In this document: one piece after another, positions 16,914 through 25,665 of the stretch | Layout: each line of letters starts with the position of its first letter | How positions within the stretch are numbered: the stretch's first letter is position 1 | NCBI RefSeq assembly: GCF_029360775.1 | Contig: NZ_JARKMZ010000007.1 | Coordinates: 300,983 to 364,982, forward strand | Length of the DNA stretch: 64,000 bases | Direction of reading: 5' to 3' | DNA from: Daejeonella sp. H1SJ63 | GTDB taxonomy: Bacteria > Bacteroidota > Bacteroidia > Sphingobacteriales > Sphingobacteriaceae | Made by a program: the position numbers and the translations under genes | Notes under the pieces: model-generated | Told to the model about the DNA's origin: nothing | The model's database searches: none | What the model saw: only the letters and a program-made list of their open reading frames with translations

Positions 16914-18809
16914 TTAAAGCGTACCTTCAAGTAACTCCAATGCTTTCCAAAAACCTTCCCCACCATTTTTATGTCCTTGCCAAATTTCCGGAATAAATGT
17001 GGCTTTAGGACAACCTTTATTTAAAATAGCTCCAAGTCGTGGAAAATCTATTTCACCCTCACCAATTTGCAGTCCTTCGCCGTTCAAACCTTTGGCATCC
17101 CCTAAATGAAGATGCGCTGTAAAAGGTGCTATTTTTTCTACAAACTCGTAAAAATCTAATCCAAAATGATTGCAGGTAAGCATACTATGAGAGACGTCAA
17201 AGCACATCCTTAAATTATATTTCTTGCAATATTTAACAATTTCATCTGCATGAACAAAGATATTTTGATAGCGTTGTCCTCCGAAATGCCATGGGAAGGG
17301 AGCCATCGTTTGGGGGATAAGCTCAACACCATCCATGTCCAATTCTTCAAGACTCCTGAAAAATTGCTCGTAATAAGATTCAAGCAGTTCTTTAGGGAAT
17401 GGTGCATCCATACTAAAGCCTCCTATGTTAGCAACGATTTGAGGTCTGGACTCGTTCGGAAAATACTTCTTTAATGAACGAGTAATATCAATTACTCGTT
17501 GAGTTTCATGTATTGATTCCTCCCTATACTTTTGATCCGGAGTGGCCAGGTCCATTAGACGTGAGCCTTTAAATAATTCAGGAGCATGAACTACAAACCC
17601 GCAGCTATATGGACCATCAAGATACTCAGCCGGATCTAATTCCATATCTGAATATGATAGATGGAATTCGTAAAGATCCGGTTGTATTAATTTTTCATAG
17701 GTTCTAAAATCGTGGTATCGTACTGGGATCCCCCAGGGGTGCTTAAATTTATATTGTCTTGGTTTGAACCTATTATCCTCGATATCACTTGAGAAGAAAT
17801 AATCCTCCATTTGAATATCCCTTTTTAATTCAATACCGACCAGTTTCGAATAGTTATTAGGTGAAAGACCTTGTCCGGGACTCAATACTTTAATATGTTC
17901 TGCGCGTAAAACTGTTCCTTTCTTTAGATCCGAAGCAGCAACAAGACTTTTCCCCAGATTCTCACGATTAATCATTTCCCCCTGACTCAGATTTCTCACT
18001 TCTCCACTTCCCAATGCTTGTTCGATATCCCTGATACCTTTTATTAACTCTTTGAACTCGTTAAACTCCAAACTAGCGGCATGATCCGGGCCTTCCATCA
18101 TTCTGTCCAAGGTAAAATGTCTTTCAATCACTTTTGCTCCTAAAGCGACTGCTGCCATAGATACCGAAATTCCACGTTCATGACCTGAATATCCTACTAA
18201 AGGATGGATAGCCTGAATGCTATTCATCCATTTCAAATTTATATCATGCAATGGAGCAGGATAAGTGCTGTTGCAATGTAAAAGAACAAACTGAACGGCT
18301 CGTTCATTTAAGAAATTTACTACAAACCGAACTTCATCTGTGGTACTCATCCCTGTAGAAAGAATCAGTGGCTTCTCCGTTTGTGAAAGTTTATCCAACA
18401 AAGGTAAATTTGTCAAATCAGCTGAGGCTACTTTATAGGCTTTAACATCGAAGGACTCTAGTGTATCAACACTTTTAACATCCCAGGGAGTACACAGATA
18501 CAAAATACCTTTACTACTACAATATTTCGAAAGTTCTCTATGTTGCTCAACCGTCAATTCAAATCTGTTTAGCAAGTCAATAATGTATTCGGTACCTAGA
18601 TCTTCTCCGGTTTTTTCGAGACTGCTTTTTCTATATACTTGATCCAAATGGCGCATTTGAAATTTAGCACAGTCTGCGCCGATTTCAAATGCCTTATCGA
18701 TCATTGTTTTCGCCCGTTCAAAGTCGCCATTATGATTATTGCCTATTTCGGCAATAATAAAAGAGCGTTTGCCTCCAACTTCGAATTTTCCTATATTAAG
18801 TTTCATCAT
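16914..18809 (-). CDS. NeuB-type synthase fused to SAF and sugar-isomerase TIM barrel
   Basis: A 631-residue fusion protein. Residues 1-265 form a NeuB-type PEP-dependent synthase barrel (AEIGNNHNGD, CAKFQ, YKVASADLTNLPL, STGMS, HCNSTYPAP, GYSGHERG, ERHFTLDR and GPDHAASL). Residues 285-343 are the antifreeze-like SAF domain (KSLVAASDLKKGTVL...SPGQGLSP). Residues 355-631 are a second TIM barrel of the xylose isomerase superfamily with HAPELF, LIPQTMAPFPWH, MCFDVSHSML and HLHLGDAKG, plus a C-terminal EIWQGH. Single-function NeuB ends near residue 345. The fused barrel could isomerise the sugar before PEP condensation; this is inference. A separate NeuB paralogue is at 23791. Confidence 0.85.
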   Translation of the reverse strand: MMKLNIGKFEVGGKRSFIIAEIGNNHNGDFERAKTMIDKAFEIGADCAKFQMRHLDQVYRKSSLEKTGEDLGTEYIIDLLNRFELTVEQHRELSKYCSSKGILYLCTPWDVKSVDTLESFDVKAYKVASADLTNLPLLDKLSQTEKPLILSTGMSTTDEVRFVVNFLNERAVQFVLLHCNSTYPAPLHDINLKWMNSIQAIHPLVGYSGHERGISVSMAAVALGAKVIERHFTLDRMMEGPDHAASLEFNEFKELIKGIRDIEQALGSGEVRNLSQGEMINRENLGKSLVAASDLKKGTVLRAEHIKVLSPGQGLSPNNYSKLVGIELKRDIQMEDYFFSSDIEDNRFKPRQYKFKHPWGIPVRYHDFRTYEKLIQPDLYEFHLSYSDMELDPAEYLDGPYSCGFVVHAPELFKGSRLMDLATPDQKYREESIHETQRVIDITRSLKKYFPNESRPQIVANIGGFSMDAPFPKELLESYYEQFFRSLEELDMDGVELIPQTMAPFPWHFGGQRYQNIFVHADEIVKYCKKYNLRMCFDVSHSMLTCNHFGLDFYEFVEKIAPFTAHLHLGDAKGLNGEGLQIGEGEIDFPRLGAILNKGCPKATFIPEIWQGHKNGGEGFWKALELLEGTL

Positions 18810-18813
18810 TATT

Positions 18814-20187
18814 CTAGTATGTATCTTTTTTTTCTCTTACGGTCCAAGACTCTAGTCCGGATTCCTCGAACCTAAACGGAGTATATATTAAACCACTTTC
18901 TTTTATCCAGCTCAGCAATTTATGTTTTGAAAAGGCTGGCACATAGAATAGAAAATAGCCTCCCCCGCCAGCACCCAATAATTTCCCTCCTATTGCACCA
19001 TTCATCAATGCACCATGGTAAATATCATCGAGCATAGGATTACTGATTTTAGAACTAAAGCTTCTTTTCAGCTCCCAAGCCTTATTAAGACAAATTCCAA
19101 ACTCATACAAGTTACCGCGCAAGATAAGATTACGCATCTCATACGTAAGATTAACATTTGCCTGAATTCTTTCTTTTACGTCAATGCTCTTTGTCTGTTC
19201 TTTTTGATCCTCATGAATATTTCCGGAATCATGATTGGTACTAGTATAGCACAATATTAAACTTTCTTCTAATTCCAGCAGAATATCATTTGGAATTCGA
19301 ATAGGGTGAATAATATTCTGATTACGCGAGAATTCCATGAAATTTAATCCCCCAAATACCGTTGCATACTGATCCTGCCAGCCACCGGCAACACCCATAT
19401 GTAACCGCTCAGCTTGAAAAGCAATTTCAGATAATTCATGCTTATCCCACTTGTCATTTCTCAATTCATTAAAGCACCCCAAAATGGCAGCAGAAACAAC
19501 TGCCGAGCCTCCAAGGCCTGATGACATTGGAAAATCAGAATGAAGAAATAATTCGAAGCCAAAAGAAGGTTTTATAGCTTTTAAAATATTTTTAATTAAG
19601 TTGAATCTTCCCTCATGATTAAGTAATTCGGCCAAGTCGATAAATTCGGCAGATTCATTTATATCGAGTGAGGTTATTAATATCTTCTCATCATCCCGAA
19701 TCCTTAATGTGGCATGGGAATACAAAGAAATAGTAGCATTAATTACTGCGCCTCCGTTTTCGGTAAAGTAAGTTGAAATATCCGACCCTCCACCACCGAA
19801 GCTTATTCTCACAGGTGCTTTTGCACGTGAAAAAGTTCGAACCTCAACTCTTTCTGGAATATGGTCTGGTGTAAAAATAGAGATTAACTTTTTGTGATCA
19901 TCAAGAACGGGGATAGCTCTTATTTTGTGATCAAGCTGTTTGAGTATAACTTCGCGTGGTGTATCAATTTCGGCCCAAATAAAATTTGTGTTTGTACAGG
20001 TGAGTATTGCATCGTCAAGTCTGACCTCTTCAAGTAACCTTCTCCGGATATCCCCATCGGTTGCTATGCCAATAATCTTTTCAGATTCATCTCTGACCAA
20101 TACAAATCCACGACGATTATCATCAATTTGTGCTAGTGCTTCCCGGATAGAAGCAGACATAGAAATAAGAAAAGATGTTAATATCAT
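18814..20187 (-). CDS. CBS domain-GHMP sugar kinase fusion (HddA-like heptose kinase)
   Basis: A 457-residue protein. Residues 1-112 form a CBS pair (GIATDGDIRRRL is visible), and 118-457 a GHMP kinase resembling D-glycero-alpha-D-manno-heptose-7-phosphate kinase. Kinase motifs: APVRISFGGGGSD, the phosphate loop PMSSGLGGSAVVSAA, and GGKLLGAGGGGYF near the C-terminus. The CBS pair may bind a nucleotide and regulate the kinase. The gene starts at 20187 overlapping the HddC-like stop (TAATG); ATG 20160 is an alternative that would leave a typical CBS start. Predicted role: anomeric phosphorylation of heptose-7-phosphate for GDP-heptose. Confidence 0.82.
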   Translation of the reverse strand: MILTSFLISMSASIREALAQIDDNRRGFVLVRDESEKIIGIATDGDIRRRLLEEVRLDDAILTCTNTNFIWAEIDTPREVILKQLDHKIRAIPVLDDHKKLISIFTPDHIPERVEVRTFSRAKAPVRISFGGGGSDISTYFTENGGAVINATISLYSHATLRIRDDEKILITSLDINESAEFIDLAELLNHEGRFNLIKNILKAIKPSFGFELFLHSDFPMSSGLGGSAVVSAAILGCFNELRNDKWDKHELSEIAFQAERLHMGVAGGWQDQYATVFGGLNFMEFSRNQNIIHPIRIPNDILLELEESLILCYTSTNHDSGNIHEDQKEQTKSIDVKERIQANVNLTYEMRNLILRGNLYEFGICLNKAWELKRSFSSKISNPMLDDIYHGALMNGAIGGKLLGAGGGGYFLFYVPAFSKHKLLSWIKESGLIYTPFRFEESGLESWTVREKKDTY

Positions 20188-20891
20188 TATAAGTTGTTGT
20201 TTTTAGCTAATGTGCAAAATAGTTGATAGTCGGCTGGAACACCTATATCTATAAAATCAGTTTTGAGTTTTACAGCTTTCAGAGTACCTTCTATAGCCAA
20301 AGCTGGAAAGATTGTTTTTTCCAGCGAGAACGGTTTCCCATCCCAATTCTTAAAAGTATTTGAATCTAAATAGCATAGTCCGGCGTTGATCCATCCAGGG
20401 CTAGAATCTTCCGATTTTTCATTAAATAGTGTGATATATTCATCTGTAATTCGAACGCTTCCGTATCTGCCAGAATTATCCACATTTATAATAGCCATAC
20501 AATCCGGCCCACATTCGATAATTTCTGCCGCCCCTAATCCCAGCCAGGTATCTGCATTAGTAACTAAAAAGCTTTCATCAAACTTTAACTGCTGAACAGC
20601 GTAAGCCAATGCCCCTCCCGTACCCATAGGTTCTGGTTCGATTAGGTACTTTACTGTACAAAATCTAAGAAGACCATTTTGTTCATTCTCCAGGAACTCT
20701 ATTATCATATCGGCCTTACTATGTAATAAAAATACAAACGAAGTAAGCCCCTGCGATATCCAATTCTTTACTTGATAATAAAGAAACGGGTGACCATTTA
20801 CAGGTGCGAGGGGTTTTGGTACATCGGAGACAACCGACTGCAATCTGGTGCCAAAGCCACCCGCCAAAACAAACAAATGCGGTACATTCAT
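20187..20891 (-). CDS. Sugar-1-phosphate nucleotidyltransferase (HddC-like)
   Basis: A 234-residue NTP transferase. Motifs: LAGGFGTRLQSVVSDVPKPLAPV at the N-terminus, EPMGTGGAL, the VTNADTW active-site Asp, and a final FIDIGVPADY. Length and pattern match HddC, which makes GDP-D-glycero-alpha-D-manno-heptose from heptose-1-phosphate and GTP, and the neighbouring CBS-GHMP kinase supports that. Related MurNAc-1-phosphate uridylyltransferases look similar, so the nucleotide is inferred from context. Its stop overlaps the kinase start. Confidence 0.8.
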   Translation of the reverse strand: MNVPHLFVLAGGFGTRLQSVVSDVPKPLAPVNGHPFLYYQVKNWISQGLTSFVFLLHSKADMIIEFLENEQNGLLRFCTVKYLIEPEPMGTGGALAYAVQQLKFDESFLVTNADTWLGLGAAEIIECGPDCMAIINVDNSGRYGSVRITDEYITLFNEKSEDSSPGWINAGLCYLDSNTFKNWDGKPFSLEKTIFPALAIEGTLKAVKLKTDFIDIGVPADYQLFCTLAKNNNL

Positions 20892-20899
20892 TAGATAAG

Positions 20900-21754
20900 T
20901 TATATGCTAAAGCTCGCAATTAAGGTGTCTGTCAAACCCAACGATGCTAATCTTGCCTCATATGCTTTTGACAAATCGTCACTGTCTAACACGCTCCATT
21001 TTTGATGTCCACCAGGAGCCCCTTTTGATAACCAATGCAAATGATTAGAGAGGGGATATCGTTGAACATGGTCTACAAAATCTAATTTCAAACCAGCTTT
21101 CTTTGCTAATAACTTAAGATTTGCAGCATTAAATAAAAATAAATGACAGCTCCAGTAAGTGAATTCAGAAAAAGACTTACTATTATAGAGAGTTAATAAA
21201 ACATCGTTTGCTGAAGGAATCTCAATTATAATTTTACCATGCGGGTTCAATTTTGAAGACAATTCCTTCAAAATTGTTGCAGGTTGTTCTAAATGCTCTA
21301 CAACATGAAAAGCAGTTATTAAATCAAATTTTTGGTTTTCAGGTAGGTCATTAATGTTCTGAACTACGTTGAGATTATTATCGCTGTAGTGATCTGCAAG
21401 CCTCGATTCTAATTCAACTCCGGCAACCTGTTTAGTTTTTGATCTGGCCTTCAAAATAAATCCGCCAGGCCCGCAGCCAAAATCAAGAACACAGGTGTTT
21501 GTAATAATATCACTTAAATACTCTACTCGTCTTAAATCATCTCTTTCTAGCTGGCGAAGCCACTCATCAATATCCAAAGGGTTATCTCCATGCATTCCGG
21601 ATAATTCATAAAAGTTTTGCGGTATAGCTGTTTCTGAAAGAGTGACCAATCCACAATTTACACATTCGAAAATATCTAAATTCGGATTATCTCGAACTTT
21701 CCCAGGACGTTGGATATGTTCTGTACCGTCGCATAGGTAACATTTTTTATTCAT
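20900..21754 (-). CDS. Class I SAM-dependent methyltransferase with N-terminal zinc ribbon (second)
   Basis: A 284-residue protein with the same layout as the gene at 3215: an N-terminal zinc ribbon (CYLCDG ... CVNCG within the first 36 residues), then a Rossmann methyltransferase with VLDFGCGPGGF as motif I and FHVVEHLEQP. It lies just before the HddC-like gene, 8 bp away, so methylation of a heptose-containing intermediate or glycan is plausible. Sequence identity with the first copy looks low outside the motifs, so they are not recent duplicates. Confidence 0.75.
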   Translation of the reverse strand: MNKKCYLCDGTEHIQRPGKVRDNPNLDIFECVNCGLVTLSETAIPQNFYELSGMHGDNPLDIDEWLRQLERDDLRRVEYLSDIITNTCVLDFGCGPGGFILKARSKTKQVAGVELESRLADHYSDNNLNVVQNINDLPENQKFDLITAFHVVEHLEQPATILKELSSKLNPHGKIIIEIPSANDVLLTLYNSKSFSEFTYWSCHLFLFNAANLKLLAKKAGLKLDFVDHVQRYPLSNHLHWLSKGAPGGHQKWSVLDSDDLSKAYEARLASLGLTDTLIASFSI

Positions 21755-21776
21755 AATCTTGAGCGGTTAAGCTGGT

Positions 21777-22595
21777 TTAAAAAATTTTATAGTTATGCCA
21801 AGTAGAAAGTGATTTCAGATAACGCATATTTATTATGTCAATATTTTCTTTAAAGGAAGTCTCTTGCCCGGTCAGATCCTTATAGGATATATAATTGAGC
21901 TTATCACTACCCCCTTCTACTGTAACTGTAGTCAGATCAATAAACTCCTTAGCAATATCGAAGAACTCTTTCTCATAATTGCTTAAGTCTTTAATCAGCC
22001 CTTCGCCTTTTTCATACCAGTGCAATATGCGGCTTGGCGTATGAGTATAATCATAACCAACTAGAAAAGCATGATCAAATCCGAAATGGATTGCCATTAA
22101 GATTGAAGCTCTTAATGATCCATGGAATGGGTTTAACCCTTTTGAAAGAAAATATTGTACCAAATTACTTCCAGGAATGTCCTTAAATAAATAAGTTACG
22201 TTTTTATCCCAAACCACGGGGTAATTAGATAAATTAATAAAAAATTCTGTATCTCTGTTATTCTTGATAACTTCTCTGTAGCGCTCCTGTACATGATTTC
22301 TAATCTTTTTTATAGGGGGATGATATGTCTGCACCAAAGGATAAAACCAAAATGTTTCCATTAGCAAACAATACCTGGCATTAAGCACGTGGAAATCGTT
22401 ATGGAAAGGGATATATCCAACCGGAATCGAAATTTTGTCATTAAAAGCTCTAAGATCGAACCACTTTACTGACGCTCCGTCGCCCATTAAATAACAGGAT
22501 TCACCCTTATGTATATTCCTATATGTATTAACTTTTCGTAATACAGGAAATGCCACACTAGAAATCACCTTATTTAGACTATCCCTCATTCTCAA
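21777..22595 (-). CDS. DUF115-like (Maf-related) protein, putative glycosyltransferase
   Basis: A 272-residue protein. The stretch GESCYLMGDGASVKWFDL near residue 30, and later FLVGYDYTHTP near residue 185, resemble the DUF115 core found in Maf flagellin nonulosonate transferases and related glycan proteins. No membrane segment is clear. It overlaps the uncharacterised gene before it by 4 bp. In a cluster that makes nonulosonic acids, transfer of such a sugar is a reasonable guess, but the similarity is partial and seen by eye only. Confidence 0.5.
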   Translation of the reverse strand: MRMRDSLNKVISSVAFPVLRKVNTYRNIHKGESCYLMGDGASVKWFDLRAFNDKISIPVGYIPFHNDFHVLNARYCLLMETFWFYPLVQTYHPPIKKIRNHVQERYREVIKNNRDTEFFINLSNYPVVWDKNVTYLFKDIPGSNLVQYFLSKGLNPFHGSLRASILMAIHFGFDHAFLVGYDYTHTPSRILHWYEKGEGLIKDLSNYEKEFFDIAKEFIDLTTVTVEGGSDKLNYISYKDLTGQETSFKENIDIINMRYLKSLSTWHNYKIF

Positions 22596-23224
22596 ATATC
22601 GACGTCAACACACCCATAAAAATCTCTTAATCTTAGATGCCTATGTACACTAAATCCATTTTTGTTAATTCCATCTATGTCCTTGTATTTACCTACATAT
22701 ATTCTGTCTCCATTGTGATCAAGATCCTCACACCAAACAAAATCATATTCCCACAATCTTTTACCAGCAATAAACCAGTATAGAAAAAAAGTAACTGTAC
22801 ATAAAATAGCTGAAGGGAACTTATACTGTTTCAATAGTATGTCGGGATTAATTGATCTTGACTCCGTAAAAATAGTCTTTCTTATTAAATACCATTTATT
22901 TTCAAGTGTTTTATGAATGAACTTTTCGTTGAGGTACCAATCCTGATTGTAAAAACATGGCTCAGATTTATCTGGATCCAGACCAAAACGTGTCCGCAAT
23001 GAATTTAATGATAGAGGCTTTCCATTTGTCATTTGAGTGGAGCCCAGCATTAAAATATAATCGTCCGACTTTAATTTCAAATCATCAATTGAATATGGAA
23101 TATCCGGAATGAATTCGGGAGCTTTGATGCCGGTTTCTTCAGAACAACTTTTAAGCTGTTCAACTCCAATAAAGTTTTTACTAAAAAGCATTTCTGCTTC
23201 TTTTATACTTGTTTTTCTTTCCAT
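22592..23224 (-). CDS. Uncharacterised protein in nonulosonate block
   Basis: A 210-residue protein I do not recognise. It has no signal peptide; one hydrophobic stretch near residues 138-152 (AILCTVTFFLYWFIAG) could be a buried core or a single membrane segment. It is rich in aromatic residues, with a C-terminal HRHLRLRDFYGCVDVDI tail. It overlaps the DUF218 gene before it by 22 bp and the DUF115-like gene after it by 4 bp, so it is firmly within the operon. A later in-frame ATG at 23191 (residue 12) would remove the 22-bp overlap. The overlaps and intact reading frame argue it is a real gene. Confidence 0.6.
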   Translation of the reverse strand: MERKTSIKEAEMLFSKNFIGVEQLKSCSEETGIKAPEFIPDIPYSIDDLKLKSDDYILMLGSTQMTNGKPLSLNSLRTRFGLDPDKSEPCFYNQDWYLNEKFIHKTLENKWYLIRKTIFTESRSINPDILLKQYKFPSAILCTVTFFLYWFIAGKRLWEYDFVWCEDLDHNGDRIYVGKYKDIDGINKNGFSVHRHLRLRDFYGCVDVDI

Positions 23225-23790
23225 TTTTGGTATTCAATAACCTCTTCAAATGTCGCTAGATGCCCAAGATCTGAATATCTTTCTATTCTATCGAATTCCT
23301 TTTCCAAACGGTCAAATCTGAGACCCCAACCGGTTTCAGAAAACCAACCTAAGTTTCTAACCGGTGCATTGTATAACACTATATTTGTTCCTGAGTCAAT
23401 TACTTCTCTTAAAAAGGTTAAATAGGCTCTATATTGATGCTCATGGGTAGCAACTAATATTAACTTAGTCCAACGATTTTGAATTGCTAGTTTTATAACC
23501 TCTATTGCCTGCTCCTTAGTATTAAGGGATTTATCCTCATGTATTATTGCTTCGTGAGGTACCCCAGTATTAAGTATATGAGGTTGAACATCCGAAAAAG
23601 GAAAACTTCCATATTCATAATCGGTTATGCCACCGCTAAAAATGATCTTATCAGCAAACTTTTCATTAAATAACATGACCGCTTTTTGATAACGATTAAG
23701 TCCATCTCCCTCAAGCAAAACGATTGCATCCGATTTTTGTATACAATCATTATCAACCAATGCAATAAATTTTTCTCTATTAGTCAGCAT
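23203..23790 (-). CDS. DUF218 (YdcF/SanA-like) protein
   Basis: A 195-residue protein with the DUF218 pattern: AIVLLEGDGLNRYQKAVMLF, IIFSGG, the acidic STKEQA-like segment LNTKEQAIEVI, and LVATHEHQYRA. Most family members carry an N-terminal membrane anchor; this one does not, so it is probably cytoplasmic. YdcF and SanA act in envelope integrity, but the chemistry is not settled; some relatives in sugar clusters bind nucleotide-like ligands. It lies directly next to the NeuB gene with no gap. Pathway role unknown. Confidence 0.68.
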   Translation of the reverse strand: MLTNREKFIALVDNDCIQKSDAIVLLEGDGLNRYQKAVMLFNEKFADKIIFSGGITDYEYGSFPFSDVQPHILNTGVPHEAIIHEDKSLNTKEQAIEVIKLAIQNRWTKLILVATHEHQYRAYLTFLREVIDSGTNIVLYNAPVRNLGWFSETGWGLRFDRLEKEFDRIERYSDLGHLATFEEVIEYQKWKEKQV

Positions 23791-24852
23791 CTATACATCT
23801 GTCCACTGTAAAGGAGTATCTGCTTCAATATCTTTAGATGCTATGCGGCCAATAATTACCTTCTTATATTTAGGTAAAATTCCCAAAGCTGGCCTCAATT
23901 CGACTAAATCGTCCTTTTCTATAACTTTTCCTTTGGGAATAAACCGAGTAGAATATAAACATCGGCGTTGAACAATTACAGTTTCGGCCTCTTCTTCTAC
24001 AACCACTTTACGGCTCGAGCCCATAGCTGACTCCAGTTCCCTAATATAATCTACCATCCTTTTAAACTCATTTACATCCATTGAATGCGGGTGATCGGGT
24101 CCATCATCATTTTTGTCAAGAGTAAAATGTTTCTCAATTACAATTCCTCCCAAAGCTATAGAACCCAAAGCTACAACAGACCCTGGTGAGTGATCCGAGT
24201 ATCCTGTTAGAATATTAAAAGCGGTTTGATAAGTTTTTAAAACATTAATATTGGCACTTTCAATCTTTGATGGGTAATTTGTGATGCACTGCAGTAGAAC
24301 CAGTTGATTATTACCAGTGGCTTCGATAGTACGGATTGCTTCATCAATTTCTGACATAGTTGCATCGCCAGTAGCTAAAATCATTGGCTTTCCTTTCTTT
24401 GCAATATATTCAAGCATTTCAAGCCATGTAATATCTCCTGATCCTATTTTAATATAAGGGACATCCAGCTCCATACAAAGATCTACAGCATCAAAATCAT
24501 ATGGGGAGGTCGAAAAATCGATATCTATTTTTTTGCAATAATCCGATATCTCATTATGCCATTCACGTGGAAATTCGGCTTCGCGAAACACCTCATGAAC
24601 AGGTCTTCCCCAAGAACCATGAACACCTTTCAATCTCATGCTAGCGAACCCTTTCTCGGATACAATTTTCTCTGCAATAAAACTTTGGAACTTGGCACAA
24701 TCTGCTCCACAAGCTTTCGCAGCATCAATTAATCGTTTAGCTTTTTCGATATCATGATCGAAATTTGCCCCTATTTCAGCAATAATATAGGTGGGGTACC
24801 CATAACCGATTTTTCTTTTACCTATTTCAATAACTTTGGGAAATTCATTCAT
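23791..24852 (-). CDS. NeuB-type nonulosonate synthase (SpsE/PseI/LegI-like) with SAF domain
   Basis: A 353-residue synthase that condenses PEP with a six-carbon amino sugar to give a nonulosonic acid. Barrel motifs: AEIGANFDHD, CAKFQSF, YIKIGSGDITWLEML, LATGDATM, LQCITNYPS, GYSDHSPG, EKHFTLDK and GPDHPHSM. The C-terminal SAF domain (ARFIPKGKVI-like YSTRFIPKGKVI ... RPALGIL) covers about 285-353. Length is standard, unlike the fused copy at 16914. With the DegT aminotransferase and SpsF-type transferase nearby it recalls the Bacillus spsCDEFG set. The exact product cannot be assigned. Confidence 0.87.
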   Translation of the reverse strand: MNEFPKVIEIGKRKIGYGYPTYIIAEIGANFDHDIEKAKRLIDAAKACGADCAKFQSFIAEKIVSEKGFASMRLKGVHGSWGRPVHEVFREAEFPREWHNEISDYCKKIDIDFSTSPYDFDAVDLCMELDVPYIKIGSGDITWLEMLEYIAKKGKPMILATGDATMSEIDEAIRTIEATGNNQLVLLQCITNYPSKIESANINVLKTYQTAFNILTGYSDHSPGSVVALGSIALGGIVIEKHFTLDKNDDGPDHPHSMDVNEFKRMVDYIRELESAMGSSRKVVVEEEAETVIVQRRCLYSTRFIPKGKVIEKDDLVELRPALGILPKYKKVIIGRIASKDIEADTPLQWTDV

Positions 24853-24858
24853 ATAATT

Positions 24859-25665
24859 TTATTTAAATTGATCAATGGTTTTAGGGGTTTTACTTCTCAA
24901 TTTATTATTTAAAAAATGATCTACAATATCATCATTAAAGGTGTTATAAATTAATCGTAATTGCGCTGGGTGAAAATCAGAGTCTAAGAAATTTTTTCCG
25001 CTATGTTTTTGAGGATAGCTTGTCCAGGAACCTCGCTCAATATAATGTTTAATTAATTCAGTAATTGCTGTGGCGGATTCAGCAATTACTTTGCACGCCA
25101 CATCATGTATTTTGTCCCCATAAGCTAGTTTAGGAAGAACCTGGTGAATAATATCCCCTGCATCTGGTTGATCCTGTAAATAATGAAATGTCGCTCCTGC
25201 GTAATTGGGTTCTAAAAAATAAAACGGCCAAAAAAGAGTTGCCGAACCTCTATATCGTGGAGATAAACCTGAATGTGTATTTATTGTTTCCGAAGGAAGT
25301 ACGCCTAAAAGAGGATCTTTAATAAGCCCCGGCCCGAAGACAAATGCCAAATCAGGATTAAACCCGGAAACGAAATCAACGCATTCCGGTGTATTCAACT
25401 TATCAAAATCAACCGGTAATATTTTACATTTTAGTTCATCAATTTCTCTAAAATGTTTTTCCTCGGCCTTACGTCTATTCGCAAAATGCATTTCAAAATT
25501 ATGCCTATCAATCTCCTCTAATCCATCTGGGACACTTGGCATATCTATTCCGCGTTCGACAAGAATAACCCCAGCCAGTGGATAAGCCTTTTGTATTATT
25601 GATGCAAAATATAAATGCCTCCTCTGATTTCCTATAATCAGTAAAATTTTCGGTGTTTCGTTCAT
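24859..25665 (-). CDS. Formyltransferase-family protein (methionyl-tRNA formyltransferase-like domain)
   Basis: A 268-residue protein with the catalytic Asn-His-Asp triad of folate-dependent formyltransferases: NTHSGLSPRYRG supplies Asn and His, and the Asp is in PDAGDIIHQ. It is shorter than Fmt and lacks the tRNA-binding C-terminal domain, so it is likely to N-formylate an amino sugar, as in VioF or WlaRD pathways. It overlaps the DUF4910 gene before it by 4 bp and sits 6 bp before the NeuB gene, suggesting that the amino sugar entering that nonulosonate route, or the final acid, carries N-formyl. The acceptor is inferred. Confidence 0.78.
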   Translation of the reverse strand: MNETPKILLIIGNQRRHLYFASIIQKAYPLAGVILVERGIDMPSVPDGLEEIDRHNFEMHFANRRKAEEKHFREIDELKCKILPVDFDKLNTPECVDFVSGFNPDLAFVFGPGLIKDPLLGVLPSETINTHSGLSPRYRGSATLFWPFYFLEPNYAGATFHYLQDQPDAGDIIHQVLPKLAYGDKIHDVACKVIAESATAITELIKHYIERGSWTSYPQKHSGKNFLDSDFHPAQLRLIYNTFNDDIVDHFLNNKLRSKTPKTIDQFK

